DNA from: Bacillota bacterium
Lineage (GTDB): Bacteria > Bacillota > Bacilli > Bacillales > Cytobacillaceae
Assembly: GCA_023389895.1 (NCBI GenBank)
Contig: JAEWDX010000151.1
Span: 1 to 43,256, forward strand
Length of the DNA: 43,256 nucleotides
Direction of reading: 5' to 3'
Each line of letters begins with the position of its first letter. Within the stretch, counting starts at the first letter, position 1. Under the pieces are notes generated by a model. That model ran no database searches. It was not told the origin of the DNA and saw only the letters and a program-made list of their open reading frames with translations. Below are positions 7,926 to 15,737 of this stretch, piece after piece. A program made the position numbers and the translations under genes.

Positions 7926-8352
7926 TCCTTTGGCTAATCCCATACCAGATTAAATCCACCCGCTCAGCCACTTTTGCAACATCCTGATAGGCCCAGCCAG
8001 CCAGATCACGCCATTTACGATCTTCATAAAGCATTGGGACGATTCCCTTAGTAATATCTGAGCCGATTAAAATCACCTTTCTGTTCGCTTCTCCCTGTTC
8101 CCACTGTAGCCAAGTGCGCAAGAACAACTGCCATTTTTCACGAGCCTCTTTCATACTTAGTTGTTCTATCCAGATCTTAAGCCATGCTTCAATTCCTTCC
8201 AGCACAACAACACTTTCTTCATTCGAAAAATTCTCTGGAATAACCACTTCATGATAGCTAGAGAACCAAAGGTGAGGAGTTTCTCTTAATTGATAATATT
8301 CCATTAGCCATTTGGATTTGCCATTAAAGGCACCTCCTGTAACAAAATGCAT
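7918..8352 (-). CDS. Short CobU-like P-loop protein (second copy)
   Basis: A 144-residue protein with the CobU-type phosphate loop GGAFNGKS (residues 6-13) and a C-terminus (RDLAGWAYQDVAKVAERVDLIWYGI) like the end of CobU, adenosylcobinamide kinase/guanylyltransferase. It is about 40 residues shorter than CobU and lacks the RIxxHxxxR segment whose histidine carries GMP in CobU. The start at 8352 overlaps cobC by 49 bases and has AGGAGGGG upstream. Its last codons and stop fall in a repeat. It sits between cobC and pduO in the B12 operon, so a corrinoid role is likely, perhaps only the kinase half or a regulatory or partner role for the complete CobU at 10620-11210. Function beyond this is not known to me. 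Confidence 0.7.
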   Translation of the reverse strand: MHFVTGGAFNGKSKWLMEYYQLRETPHLWFSSYHEVVIPENFSNEESVVVLEGIEAWLKIWIEQLSMKEAREKWQLFLRTWLQWEQGEANRKVILIGSDITKGIVPMLYEDRKWRDLAGWAYQDVAKVAERVDLIWYGISQRIK

Positions 8353-8921
8353 CGCTCACCCCTCCTTAAACCTTCTCGATTCCAAATGAATTCATAGCCT
8401 TTTCCATGAGAAGTCGTCCATTCCCAAAAGCTTTTTTTCTCAGGAGAAAACCTCGTTAACAAGAACCGGACCACACCCCCATGAGTCATAATCGCCACTC
8501 TTTTCATATTCAAATCAATAATCCTCTTCGTAAGTTCCTCCCAGCCATTCATAATCCTTATCGAAAATTCTGCAAACGTTTCCCCAGAAGGAGGTTTAAT
8601 CGAACTTGGATCAATAAGCCAATGCTGATAGTCCTCATTATTTTTTAACTCTTCATAAACCTTCCCTTCCCAATCACCAAAATTCATCTCACGCAGTTCA
8701 GGCATAATAGAAGGATTATTTTGAGGAAACATAAGATTTGCTGTTTCGAGGCATCTTCCTAAATCACTTGAAAAAACCTGATCATATGAAGTTGTCACGC
8801 TCCTGATCTCATTCTTTGCAATTGGACAAAGCGGTGAATCCGTCCAGCCAAGATAAGCATGACGCTTGTTTGCCTCTGTCAGCCCATGGCGAAATAATGC
8901 AATAGCCACAACGTCATCCAC
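8304..8921 (-). CDS. cobC: Alpha-ribazole phosphatase CobC (histidine phosphatase family)
   Basis: CobC removes the 5'-phosphate from adenosylcobalamin-5'-phosphate or alpha-ribazole phosphate. The protein of about 205 residues carries the phosphohistidine motif FRHGLTEAN near residue 10, LREMNFGDWEGK, and the second catalytic histidine in IMTHGGVVRFL. The start is the GTG at 8921 with GGAGG seven bases upstream; the upstream extension to 9053 is the wrong-frame shadow of cobS. It overlaps cobS by 43 bases and the cobU-like gene by 49, showing tight packing in the operon. The superfamily is certain; the CobC assignment rests on the operon. Confidence 0.9.
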   Translation of the reverse strand: MDDVVAIALFRHGLTEANKRHAYLGWTDSPLCPIAKNEIRSVTTSYDQVFSSDLGRCLETANLMFPQNNPSIMPELREMNFGDWEGKVYEELKNNEDYQHWLIDPSSIKPPSGETFAEFSIRIMNGWEELTKRIIDLNMKRVAIMTHGGVVRFLLTRFSPEKKSFWEWTTSHGKGYEFIWNREGLRRGERCILLQEVPLMANPNG

Positions 8922-9670
8922 AATAGCACCTCCGTCCCCTCTACACTTGCCCCGAGCACATCCCCAGTCATCCCGCCAAACCAAGTGATGATCTTCTTTT
9001 GCAAAAAAGTGAGGACAAGTACAGATACTAGTAATAAAGCAACATTTCCCCATAATGTTTTAGGAAAAAAAACAGCTGAGACACTAAACAAAACAAAAAG
9101 ATAAACAGGGTAGACCAATAAGGTTTTCCCATTTGCTGCCTGTTTAAAAAGAGAGCCTAATCCTTCCCTTTTCGCTGCATCAACTCGTAAAAGCAAGACA
9201 CCCATCACCATTTTGCTAAAAAAAGGAAGTAAAACAATAAATAAATATGAAAATGGAGAAATCCGCTCAATGATTTCATAGATGAACAGAAAACGAGCAC
9301 TTAACAAAACGATGACTGAAATAACACCAAATGCCCCTGTCCGCGGATCGCTCATAATCTCAAGCCTTTTTTCCTTATCACGATAAGAAAAAAACGCATC
9401 ACTCGTATCCATCCAGCCATCAAGATGAATGCCACCCGTTAATATAATCCCCACTAGCCAAACGGCAAAGGCAGCCGTTAACGTAGAAAATGGTGTCCAC
9501 TGAATAATCGCATAGAGAATAAATGCATAAATTCCACCTTGAAATAGCCCAAGAAGTGGAAAGGTTTTGATCGTTTTTTCAAGGTACGCCTTATCCATCG
9601 GCAGTTCTAATGAAATCGGGATCGTTGTGAAAAATTGTAAATTAATAAGGAAGCCTTTAAGCCATTTCAT
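8879..9670 (-). CDS. cobS: Adenosylcobinamide-GDP ribazoletransferase CobS
   Basis: CobS joins adenosylcobinamide-GDP with alpha-ribazole(-phosphate) in the membrane, the last joining step of the nucleotide loop pathway. The 263-residue protein has about six hydrophobic helices and the family landmarks LQFFTTIP near the N-terminus, GGIHLDGWMDTSDAFFS (acidic metal-binding motif), REKRL-like KEKRLEIMSDPRTGAFG, and GGMTGDVLGASVEGTEVLLW near the C-terminus. The start at 9670 overlaps the end of cbiP by 14 bases. All conserved acidic residues appear to be present. Confidence 0.95.
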   Translation of the reverse strand: MKWLKGFLINLQFFTTIPISLELPMDKAYLEKTIKTFPLLGLFQGGIYAFILYAIIQWTPFSTLTAAFAVWLVGIILTGGIHLDGWMDTSDAFFSYRDKEKRLEIMSDPRTGAFGVISVIVLLSARFLFIYEIIERISPFSYLFIVLLPFFSKMVMGVLLLRVDAAKREGLGSLFKQAANGKTLLVYPVYLFVLFSVSAVFFPKTLWGNVALLLVSVLVLTFLQKKIITWFGGMTGDVLGASVEGTEVLLWMTLWLLHYFAMG

Positions 9671-10550
9671 CCGTGTTTCTCCAGTTAAAAATAATTTCTT
9701 TTAATTTTTCCCAATCAAGATGGACTAATAGGCGAGTGGCAAGTTCATCATAATTAACGTCCGCTAATTCATTCGGAGTAGATGGAGAAACGTCCATTGA
9801 TTCTAATCCTATTATCACATCCATCTTAGGCAATGATAAAGAATCTTCCTCTGCGATCATATGATTTTCTATAAAGGGCAGCACCCCGAGTACAGGAATG
9901 CCAGTCCTTTCCTCTATCCAGCGGACACCATCTGCGAATAATTTCTCATCGCCACGAAATTTATTAATAATTAGTCCTTTCACTCTTTCCCTTTCTTCGG
10001 GAGTGAGCAGTTCCAATGTACCAACAATGCTAGCGAAGACTCCGCCCCGCTCAATATCAGCAACTAATACAACTGGAACATTAGCCATTTCGGCAACCTT
10101 CATATTCACAAGCTCTCGGTCCTTTAAATTAATCTCAACTGGACTCCCAGCGCCTTCCAAAATAAGCAATTCGTAGTCCTCCGCTAATTTTCCAAGTGCC
10201 GTTTCGATTGTTTGCAAACCTTTTTCATAAAATGAATTTCGATAGTCTTTCCCCGAAATCAATTCAACTGCTTCCCCTAGTAAAACTACTTCTGACCGCT
10301 GATTCGATCGCGGTTTTAACAAAATCGGATTCATCCACTTTGTGGCGACTGTTTTTGCTGCCTCTGCCTGAAAGCCTTGTGCTCTGCTAATTTCCTTCCC
10401 ATCGCAAGTTATATAAGATAAATTCGACATGTTTTGTGATTTAAAGGGAACAACCTTATAGCCTTCATTGGCGAATGCGCGACATAATGCGGTGGCAATT
10501 AAGCTTTTTCCGACATCTGATCCTGTACCTTGAATCATGATTCCATTCAT
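9657..10550 (-). CDS. cbiP: Cobyric acid synthase CbiP/CobQ lacking the glutamine amidotransferase domain
   Basis: CbiP amidates four carboxylates of adenosylcobyrinic acid diamide using glutamine. The first 235 residues are typical: GTGSDVGKS ATP loop (8-16), VVPFKSQNMSNLSYIT, EISRAQGFQAEAA, MNPILLKPRSNQRSEVVLLG, LEGAGSPVEINL, VVLVADIERGGVFASIVGTLELL and ERVKGLIINKFRGD. Normal CbiP is about 500 residues with a triad-type amidotransferase domain after residue 250. Here, soon after EEDSLSL, the protein jumps to YDELATRLLVHLDWEKLKEII, which resembles the extreme C-terminus of full-length CbiP, so roughly 200 residues appear deleted in frame. The enzyme may be inactive, use ammonia, or borrow a glutaminase. 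The ATG at 10550 has AAAGGAG eleven bases before it. Confidence 0.85.
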   Translation of the reverse strand: MNGIMIQGTGSDVGKSLIATALCRAFANEGYKVVPFKSQNMSNLSYITCDGKEISRAQGFQAEAAKTVATKWMNPILLKPRSNQRSEVVLLGEAVELISGKDYRNSFYEKGLQTIETALGKLAEDYELLILEGAGSPVEINLKDRELVNMKVAEMANVPVVLVADIERGGVFASIVGTLELLTPEERERVKGLIINKFRGDEKLFADGVRWIEERTGIPVLGVLPFIENHMIAEEDSLSLPKMDVIIGLESMDVSPSTPNELADVNYDELATRLLVHLDWEKLKEIIFNWRNTDEMA

Positions 10551-10560
10551 GCTTTTGCAG

Positions 10561-10600
10561 CTCCTTTCATAAGCAGTGGGACACTAACTTCAACCTTGTT
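10561..10600 (-). repeat. Degenerate duplicate of the cobU 3' end between cobU and cbiP
   Basis: On the minus strand the gap reads VEVSVPLLMKGAAKA in one frame, resembling the true CobU C-terminus VEAGIPLLMKG; about 24 of 32 bases agree. The ATGAAAGGAG part now forms the ribosome binding site of cbiP. It may be a relic of a duplicated or formerly longer cobU tail. Confidence 0.4.
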
Positions 10601-10619
10601 TAGCCAATTATTTTCTTTT

Positions 10620-11210
10620 TTAACCTTTCATGAGCAGTGGAATACCAGCCTCGACAAGATAAGCATGATGCGCTTTTGCAACAACTTGCTGATGAAGCTG
10701 TCCTAGTATTTTTCCATAAATAAAGACAAGCTCGTTATCACCTTGTGCCTCGTGAAGCACTTCATTACTTACAATAATGAGCTGATAGCATTGCGCAGAA
10801 ATCTGTTCAATTCCTGCTAAAATAGACTTCATTACCTTCTTTTGGAAATCGACATTCTGCCACTGTTCATCCACACTGAAAAATTCATTGTTTAGCAGTG
10901 TCGTTAAACAATCTAGCAATACAACATCTTTTTTTGAAAAAACACCTGTGAGCGCGATTAAATCAACAGGCTGCTCCCATGTCTTCCAAGCGAGCCCACT
11001 TTGTTCTCGGTCCTTTTGGTGGCGTGCGATTCTTTCCGTCATTTCTGCATCACTATTTCGACCTGCTGCAAGATAATGAAGCTGTCCGTTTATTTTCGCC
11101 GCATCTTCAGCGGCTATTTTTTCCGCAAAGCTGCTTTTCCCACTGCGGACCCCCCCACAAATAAAAATGATGGACGATGCCACACCATGAGCTAAGGATG
11201 ATTCCGCCAT
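10620..11210 (-). CDS. cobU: Adenosylcobinamide kinase/adenosylcobinamide-phosphate guanylyltransferase CobU
   Basis: CobU phosphorylates adenosylcobinamide and then transfers GMP to it, giving AdoCbi-GDP for CobS. The 196-residue protein has the diagnostic GGVRSGKS phosphate loop (residues 19-26), the guanylylation segment ERIARHQKDRE with His64, WKTWEQP, VVLLDCLTTLLNN and IIVSNEV. Length is close to the family norm (about 180) with an N-terminal extension of about twelve residues. The ATG at 11210 has GGAGG nine bases upstream and overlaps cobD by 19 bases. This copy appears complete, unlike the short one at 7918-8352. Confidence 0.93.
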   Translation of the reverse strand: MAESSLAHGVASSIIFICGGVRSGKSSFAEKIAAEDAAKINGQLHYLAAGRNSDAEMTERIARHQKDREQSGLAWKTWEQPVDLIALTGVFSKKDVVLLDCLTTLLNNEFFSVDEQWQNVDFQKKVMKSILAGIEQISAQCYQLIIVSNEVLHEAQGDNELVFIYGKILGQLHQQVVAKAHHAYLVEAGIPLLMKG

Positions 11211-12268
11211 TCTGTGATCGCCTCCATCAATTTATTATTATCATCCGCTCCTTTAATCGCGAGTCGAATCCATTCACCATTAAGACCATGAAAATTCAGT
11301 GTGTGCCGCGGAACAATACCTCTTGAAAGTAAAAATTGAAAAAAGGGGAATTGTTCCGTTATCATTGGATCTCTTAATAAATAAAAATTAACACAGGAAG
11401 GGGAAACAATAAATGCCTTTTCTTCATAAAAACAAAATAATCTGTCTCTTTCTGCTTCGATTAACGTTCGGGTTTTCTTTACATGGTCATCACTTTCTAG
11501 ACACCATTCACCCGCCTTTAATGCGAGGGTATTCATACTCCATTGCGGCTGGTAGAAAGCTATTTGTTCAATCATTGCTTTGTTTCCCATCACATAGCCA
11601 AGTCGTAAACCTGGAATTGCATGCATTTTCGTCATCGATCTGACAATGAGTAAATTTTCGTATTCCTTTATGTAATGAACGATTGATTCGTAATCAGAAA
11701 GAAAATCATAAAAGGCTTCATCTATAATGAAAAGACAATTTTCCCGCCTGCATTCCACTAGTAACTCCTCAATTAGCTGCTTCGAATAATAAATGCCTGT
11801 CGGGTTACACGGATTACAGAGGAATAATGCATCTGCTTTTCGTAGCTTTGGAGAAACTTCATCTATTTTCAATTCCCATTTATCCGGAATTAATTGATGA
11901 TGTTCAACCGAACATCCATTTATCCGGCAAGCTTCCTCATATTCCGAAAAAGCTGGCTGCGTGATGAGAACTTTTTTTCCAGCAAGCAAGCGGCCAATTA
12001 AGGAGATGATTTCCGCTCCCCCATTGCCAATTAGTAATTCACTTTCCTCTATTCCTTCCCTTTCAGCGAGCTTCTTCTTTAGCTCTTGTCCATTCGGATC
12101 TGGGTAATCCGATATGAGGTTAAAAAACGGTCCCCACATTTCTTGTAAAATCGGTGGTGAACCAAGCGGATTTATATTCGCGCTGAAATCGAGTCGTCTA
12201 TCTGGCAGTGGAATATTTAAAGCTGAAAATAAATATTGTGGATTAGAACCATGTGCGGGTAAGTTCAA
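11192..12268 (-). CDS. cobD: L-threonine-O-3-phosphate decarboxylase CobD
   Basis: CobD decarboxylates threonine phosphate to (R)-1-amino-2-propanol phosphate, the linker attached by CbiB. The 358-residue protein is a fold-type I PLP enzyme: DFSANINPLGSP at the N-terminus, DYPDPNG, GNGGAEIISLI, LCNPCNPTG, IIDEAFYDF and the PLP lysine in SMTKMHAIPGLRLGY (Lys214). It overlaps cbiB by 26 bases and cobU by 19. The closest alternative, histidinol-phosphate aminotransferase, shares the fold, but the operon and the ANINPLG segment favour CobD. Confidence 0.93.
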   Translation of the reverse strand: MNLPAHGSNPQYLFSALNIPLPDRRLDFSANINPLGSPPILQEMWGPFFNLISDYPDPNGQELKKKLAEREGIEESELLIGNGGAEIISLIGRLLAGKKVLITQPAFSEYEEACRINGCSVEHHQLIPDKWELKIDEVSPKLRKADALFLCNPCNPTGIYYSKQLIEELLVECRRENCLFIIDEAFYDFLSDYESIVHYIKEYENLLIVRSMTKMHAIPGLRLGYVMGNKAMIEQIAFYQPQWSMNTLALKAGEWCLESDDHVKKTRTLIEAERDRLFCFYEEKAFIVSPSCVNFYLLRDPMITEQFPFFQFLLSRGIVPRHTLNFHGLNGEWIRLAIKGADDNNKLMEAITEWRNHP

Positions 12269-13208
12269 AGCATATTCCTCCTAGCCAAAGCATTATTAAG
12301 AAAAGCGGAACTGTATGAGAAACAATTTTATTCGTTTTACGGATATGGTCTTTTTCAATTTCCACTACTGGATCACCCATTGTCGCCCGATTCGAGAGGA
12401 TTCCTTTATAATAATTAATACCGCCAAGCTGTATCCCTAAAATAGCCGCAACCGGCGCTTCTCCCCAGCCTGAGTTCGGACTTGGATGTTTTTTCGCGTC
12501 ACGAAAAACGATTTTCCATGCATCAGCCTGATTACTAAACGCAGGACGACTCCCTGCAAGCATGCAAATAGAGGTAAGCCTGCTTGGAATCCAATTAACA
12601 ACATCATCTAGACGGGCCGATGCCCAACCGAAATCCTCGTATTTCTCATTGCGATAACCGACCATTGAATCACAAGTGTTGATGGCGCGGTAAATAAGGG
12701 CAAATGGCGCTCCGCCAATCAATGCCCAAAACAATGGAGCTGTTATGCCGTCACTCGTATTTTCCGCAACAGTCTCAACAGCTGCACGAACAATTTCCGA
12801 TTCATCAAGCTTCTCTGTATCCCTGCCAACGATGTAAGAAAGCTTTCTTCGTGCCTCCGCTAAATCCCCTTTTTCTAAAGGAGCATAAACCGTCATTGCA
12901 GCTTCCTTCAGGCTCCTTTCGGCAATCGTAGTCGAAATCATCATTGCTTCAGCAAGGATCCCAGCCACAACATGCAATGAATAAAAAACGCTTACAATAA
13001 GAAGGGCAATTCCCCCAACAACGAGGAGAACCGTAACAAGCATACAAATTCCTGCTAATTTTCTCTTACTGCCTTTATTCCAGCTTTTATCTAGTTTCGC
13101 AATAAGAGACCCGATCCACCTTACTGGGTGTGGCCAATTTGGTGGATCGCCAATCATTCGATCAATGAAAAGGGCAATCGTCAGTGCGATCAAATGATGA
13201 ATGATCAT
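12243..13208 (-). CDS. cbiB: Adenosylcobinamide-phosphate synthase CbiB
   Basis: CbiB attaches aminopropanol phosphate to adenosylcobyric acid in the membrane. The 321-residue protein begins with the typical FIDRMIGDPPNWPHPVRWIG and contains YSHH-free but otherwise conserved stretches VGRDTEKLDESEIVRAAVETVAENTSDGITAPLFWALIGG, INTCDSMVGYRNEKYEDFGWASARLDDVVNWIPSRLT and PNSGWGEAPVAAILGIQLGG. Several hydrophobic helices flank these. The ATG at 13208 overlaps the preceding btuD-cbiZ stop by four bases. It takes cobyric acid produced by CbiZ and the amine phosphate from CobD next door. Confidence 0.95.
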   Translation of the reverse strand: MIIHHLIALTIALFIDRMIGDPPNWPHPVRWIGSLIAKLDKSWNKGSKRKLAGICMLVTVLLVVGGIALLIVSVFYSLHVVAGILAEAMMISTTIAERSLKEAAMTVYAPLEKGDLAEARRKLSYIVGRDTEKLDESEIVRAAVETVAENTSDGITAPLFWALIGGAPFALIYRAINTCDSMVGYRNEKYEDFGWASARLDDVVNWIPSRLTSICMLAGSRPAFSNQADAWKIVFRDAKKHPSPNSGWGEAPVAAILGIQLGGINYYKGILSNRATMGDPVVEIEKDHIRKTNKIVSHTVPLFLIMLWLGGICFELTRTWF

Positions 13209-14674
13209 TTCCTCACCCTTTTTCTACTTTTCTGAATCGCCTCGATTGTACATTGTGTAACACCTTTTCCGATTATTTTTCCAAGTCGAGTAATCGTGCC
13301 AGCATAGTCAAGCATTTCCCCTCTTTGAGTCGAGGCAATCAAGATGCTGTCCGTTGATGTTCCTGTCGCAATCGTTCCTGTGACTGCATCCTTTACTTCC
13401 AATTCATACATTGCCTTTACCTTCGCCTCCGTCGCGGTCATGATGCTTTGAATGAAGGCTTCTTCCGTTAATTCTCCACTAACAAAAATCCACGTATTAA
13501 TTGTCCCTGGCGTCAGTTCATACACATGCTCTTCACTTCTAGCCGCATCAACGGCATTGCCAACGCCAGCCGTTACTAGAATAAACACCGAAAAGTTATC
13601 CGCTTCATAAAGCCGATAGCTCACATCCTCCAGCCTAACGGCTGTCATCATGCCCACTGTTTCTGTCGGCTCAAATCCTTGATTCCGTAAATATTTAACC
13701 ATTTCCTTGCGATGATCACTGCAATCATAATCTTTATCGACATGTCGATTGACAAATTGTTGATGCCAGCCAGTACCCGCTCCAACAACACCAGAAGACA
13801 TCGTTCGCAGCGGAATCGGAGAACGTAATACAATTTGTGCTGCAGATAATTGTAAGTAGCTTTCATCAATGCGATAGTATTCCTTCTCCTTCGCAAATTC
13901 CTTTGGAATCATCACTATTTGCGGTGCAGCAATCTTTGGATGGGAGTGTTTTTTTATATTTGTGTTATAAACTGCACGAATCCGTTCCTCCTGTAGAACT
14001 TCATTCGGGATGTGGTTAATATTAATACTACCGTTTTCAAGGAGCAGCAGCCGATCACAATACAAGCCAGCAAGATTAAGATCATGAAAAATCGAAATGA
14101 CGGTTAATCCCTTATCCTTCGTCCAGCCTTTCAACAAATCCAATAAATCCTTTTGATAAGAAAGATCAAGATGGTTAGTCGGCTCATCCAATAATAAGAT
14201 TTCCGGCTCCTGTGCGAGCGCCTGCGAAAGAAAAACACGTTGTCTCTCTCCACCTGAAAGCTCATGGATAAAATGATTTTCAAAATGGGCTACACCCGTC
14301 TGCTCCATTACTTGTTTGACGATCCGTTCATCCTCATCTGACCATGTTTGGAACCAGCCTTTTTGATGCGCATATCTTCCGAGCGAAACCGTTTCCTTCA
14401 CTGTATAAGAGAAGGCTTCCTGAGAATGCTGGGGCAAAACGGCAATGATCTTTGCCAATTCCTTTGCTGAATACTCTTTAAGCGATTTTCCTTTCAGCAA
14501 AACCTCACCATCTTGAAAAGGCAAAATCCCACTCAACATTTTCAGCAACGTTGTCTTCCCACTCCCATTCGGACCTAAAATTCCAAATAGCTCCCCTTTT
14601 TCTATTTCAAAACTCACATTCTTTATAATGGATTGACCGAAATACCCACCTATTAATCGTTGAACGTTAAGCAT
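13205..14674 (-). CDS. btuD-cbiZ: Fusion of cobalamin ABC transporter ATPase BtuD and adenosylcobinamide amidohydrolase CbiZ
   Basis: Residues 1 to about 250 are an ABC ATPase: Walker A GPNGSGKTT (34-42), Q-loop LPQHSQ near 80, signature LSGGERQR (139-146), Walker B ILLLDEP (159-165) and the switch histidine in IFHDLNLAG. Residues from about 275 to 489 form a CbiZ domain (SSGVVGAGTGWHQQFVNRHVDKDYDC, GMMTAVRLEDVSY, VTAGVGNAVDAA, PGTINTWIFV, GTSTDSI), which hydrolyses the amide of cobinamide to release cobyric acid. Fusion ties import to remodelling: non-native corrinoids can be stripped as they enter. The ATG is at 14674, five bases after the btuC stop. CbiZ fused to a transporter ATPase is known in related Bacillaceae. 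Confidence 0.93.
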   Translation of the reverse strand: MLNVQRLIGGYFGQSIIKNVSFEIEKGELFGILGPNGSGKTTLLKMLSGILPFQDGEVLLKGKSLKEYSAKELAKIIAVLPQHSQEAFSYTVKETVSLGRYAHQKGWFQTWSDEDERIVKQVMEQTGVAHFENHFIHELSGGERQRVFLSQALAQEPEILLLDEPTNHLDLSYQKDLLDLLKGWTKDKGLTVISIFHDLNLAGLYCDRLLLLENGSININHIPNEVLQEERIRAVYNTNIKKHSHPKIAAPQIVMIPKEFAKEKEYYRIDESYLQLSAAQIVLRSPIPLRTMSSGVVGAGTGWHQQFVNRHVDKDYDCSDHRKEMVKYLRNQGFEPTETVGMMTAVRLEDVSYRLYEADNFSVFILVTAGVGNAVDAARSEEHVYELTPGTINTWIFVSGELTEEAFIQSIMTATEAKVKAMYELEVKDAVTGTIATGTSTDSILIASTQRGEMLDYAGTITRLGKIIGKGVTQCTIEAIQKSRKRVRK

Positions 14675-14678
14675 CCCT

Positions 14679-15737
14679 TTACCCTCTTCTTTCCGTTCGT
14701 CTCTTCATTAAAATAATCGCAAATACAGGAGCCCCGATGATCGCTGTAATGACACCAATTGGCAGCTCAGTTGGGGAAATAATCGTTCTTGCAAAAAGGT
14801 CGGCTAAAATTAAAAATCCTCCCCCAGTGAAGATCGACAGTGGTAATAAATGCTTATGATCAGGCCCCCATAGTAATCTTGTTAAATGGGGGATCACAAG
14901 CCCTACAAAACCAATCGTACCGGAAACCGCAACGGCTGCTCCTGTCAAAATCGACCCCGCAATTAAAATCATCATCTTTCTTTTCTGGACATCGACCCCA
15001 ATATGCTGAGCCCTTTCTTCACCGAATGACATTGCATTTAATTCATTGCAATTAAGCATTAGTAAAATCGACCCGATGATAAAAAATGGTAAAATGATTT
15101 TAATATATGCCCAGCCGCGCATAGATACACTGCCTAGAAGCCAGCCGATAATTTGTCTTAATTCCTCTCCCGTTAAGGCGATCATCAAGGAAATTAATGC
15201 GCCAAGAAAAGAACTAAAGATGATTCCAGTTAAGATAATCGTCTCTACCTTCATCGATCGTTCAATCTGTCTAGCAAATAATAATACAAGAAAAATCGTA
15301 ATGAATGAAAAAAGAATACTTAATAATGGCAATGTGAATATTCCTACGAACGGAATGGAAAGACCGAAGAAAAGGGTAATAACAGCTCCTACAGAAGCAC
15401 CAGAGGAAACGCCCAAAGTATACGGATCTGCAAGAGGGTTTCGTAATAATCCTTGAAAGGCGGCTCCTGCAATTGCAAGAGACGCCCCCACTAAGCCTGC
15501 TAGTATGACTCTAGGTAAGCGAATATTCATCACAATATTCACATACATCGGATCAATACTTTCATTAGGTGAGAAGCGAAAAATTTCTGCACCAATTATT
15601 TTTATTATATCTAATGCGGGAACAGAGACTGTTCCGATGGAAATACCAAGCAGCATTGCTACAAATAGAAATGCTGTGGCAATAACATAAGCAAAAAACT
15701 TATTATTTAAAGACTTCAGGGTAAATCGCTTTTGCAA
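14679..15737 (-). CDS. btuC: Cobalamin ABC transporter permease BtuC (FecCD family)
   Basis: A 352-residue permease with about ten hydrophobic helices. FecCD signatures seen are RLPRVILAGLVGASLAIAGAAFQGLLRNPLADPYTLGVSSGAS, the coupling segment ERAQHIGVDVQKRK and GTIGFVGLVIPHLTRLLWGPDHK, and the C-terminal ELPIGVITAIIGAPVFAIIL. The start is a TTG at 15737 that overlaps the end of btuF by 35 bases, with AAGGAG about nine bases before it. It pairs with BtuF and the BtuD part of the next gene as the corrinoid importer. The family also contains siderophore permeases; the B12 riboswitch and operon decide the substrate. Confidence 0.93.
   Translation of the reverse strand: MQKRFTLKSLNNKFFAYVIATAFLFVAMLLGISIGTVSVPALDIIKIIGAEIFRFSPNESIDPMYVNIVMNIRLPRVILAGLVGASLAIAGAAFQGLLRNPLADPYTLGVSSGASVGAVITLFFGLSIPFVGIFTLPLLSILFSFITIFLVLLFARQIERSMKVETIILTGIIFSSFLGALISLMIALTGEELRQIIGWLLGSVSMRGWAYIKIILPFFIIGSILLMLNCNELNAMSFGEERAQHIGVDVQKRKMMILIAGSILTGAAVAVSGTIGFVGLVIPHLTRLLWGPDHKHLLPLSIFTGGGFLILADLFARTIISPTELPIGVITAIIGAPVFAIILMKRRTERRG

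Noticed and set aside
8922..9053. N-terminal extension of CobC
   Set aside because: The extra 44 residues are the out-of-frame reading of cobS and precede the GGAGG site used by the GTG at 8921.
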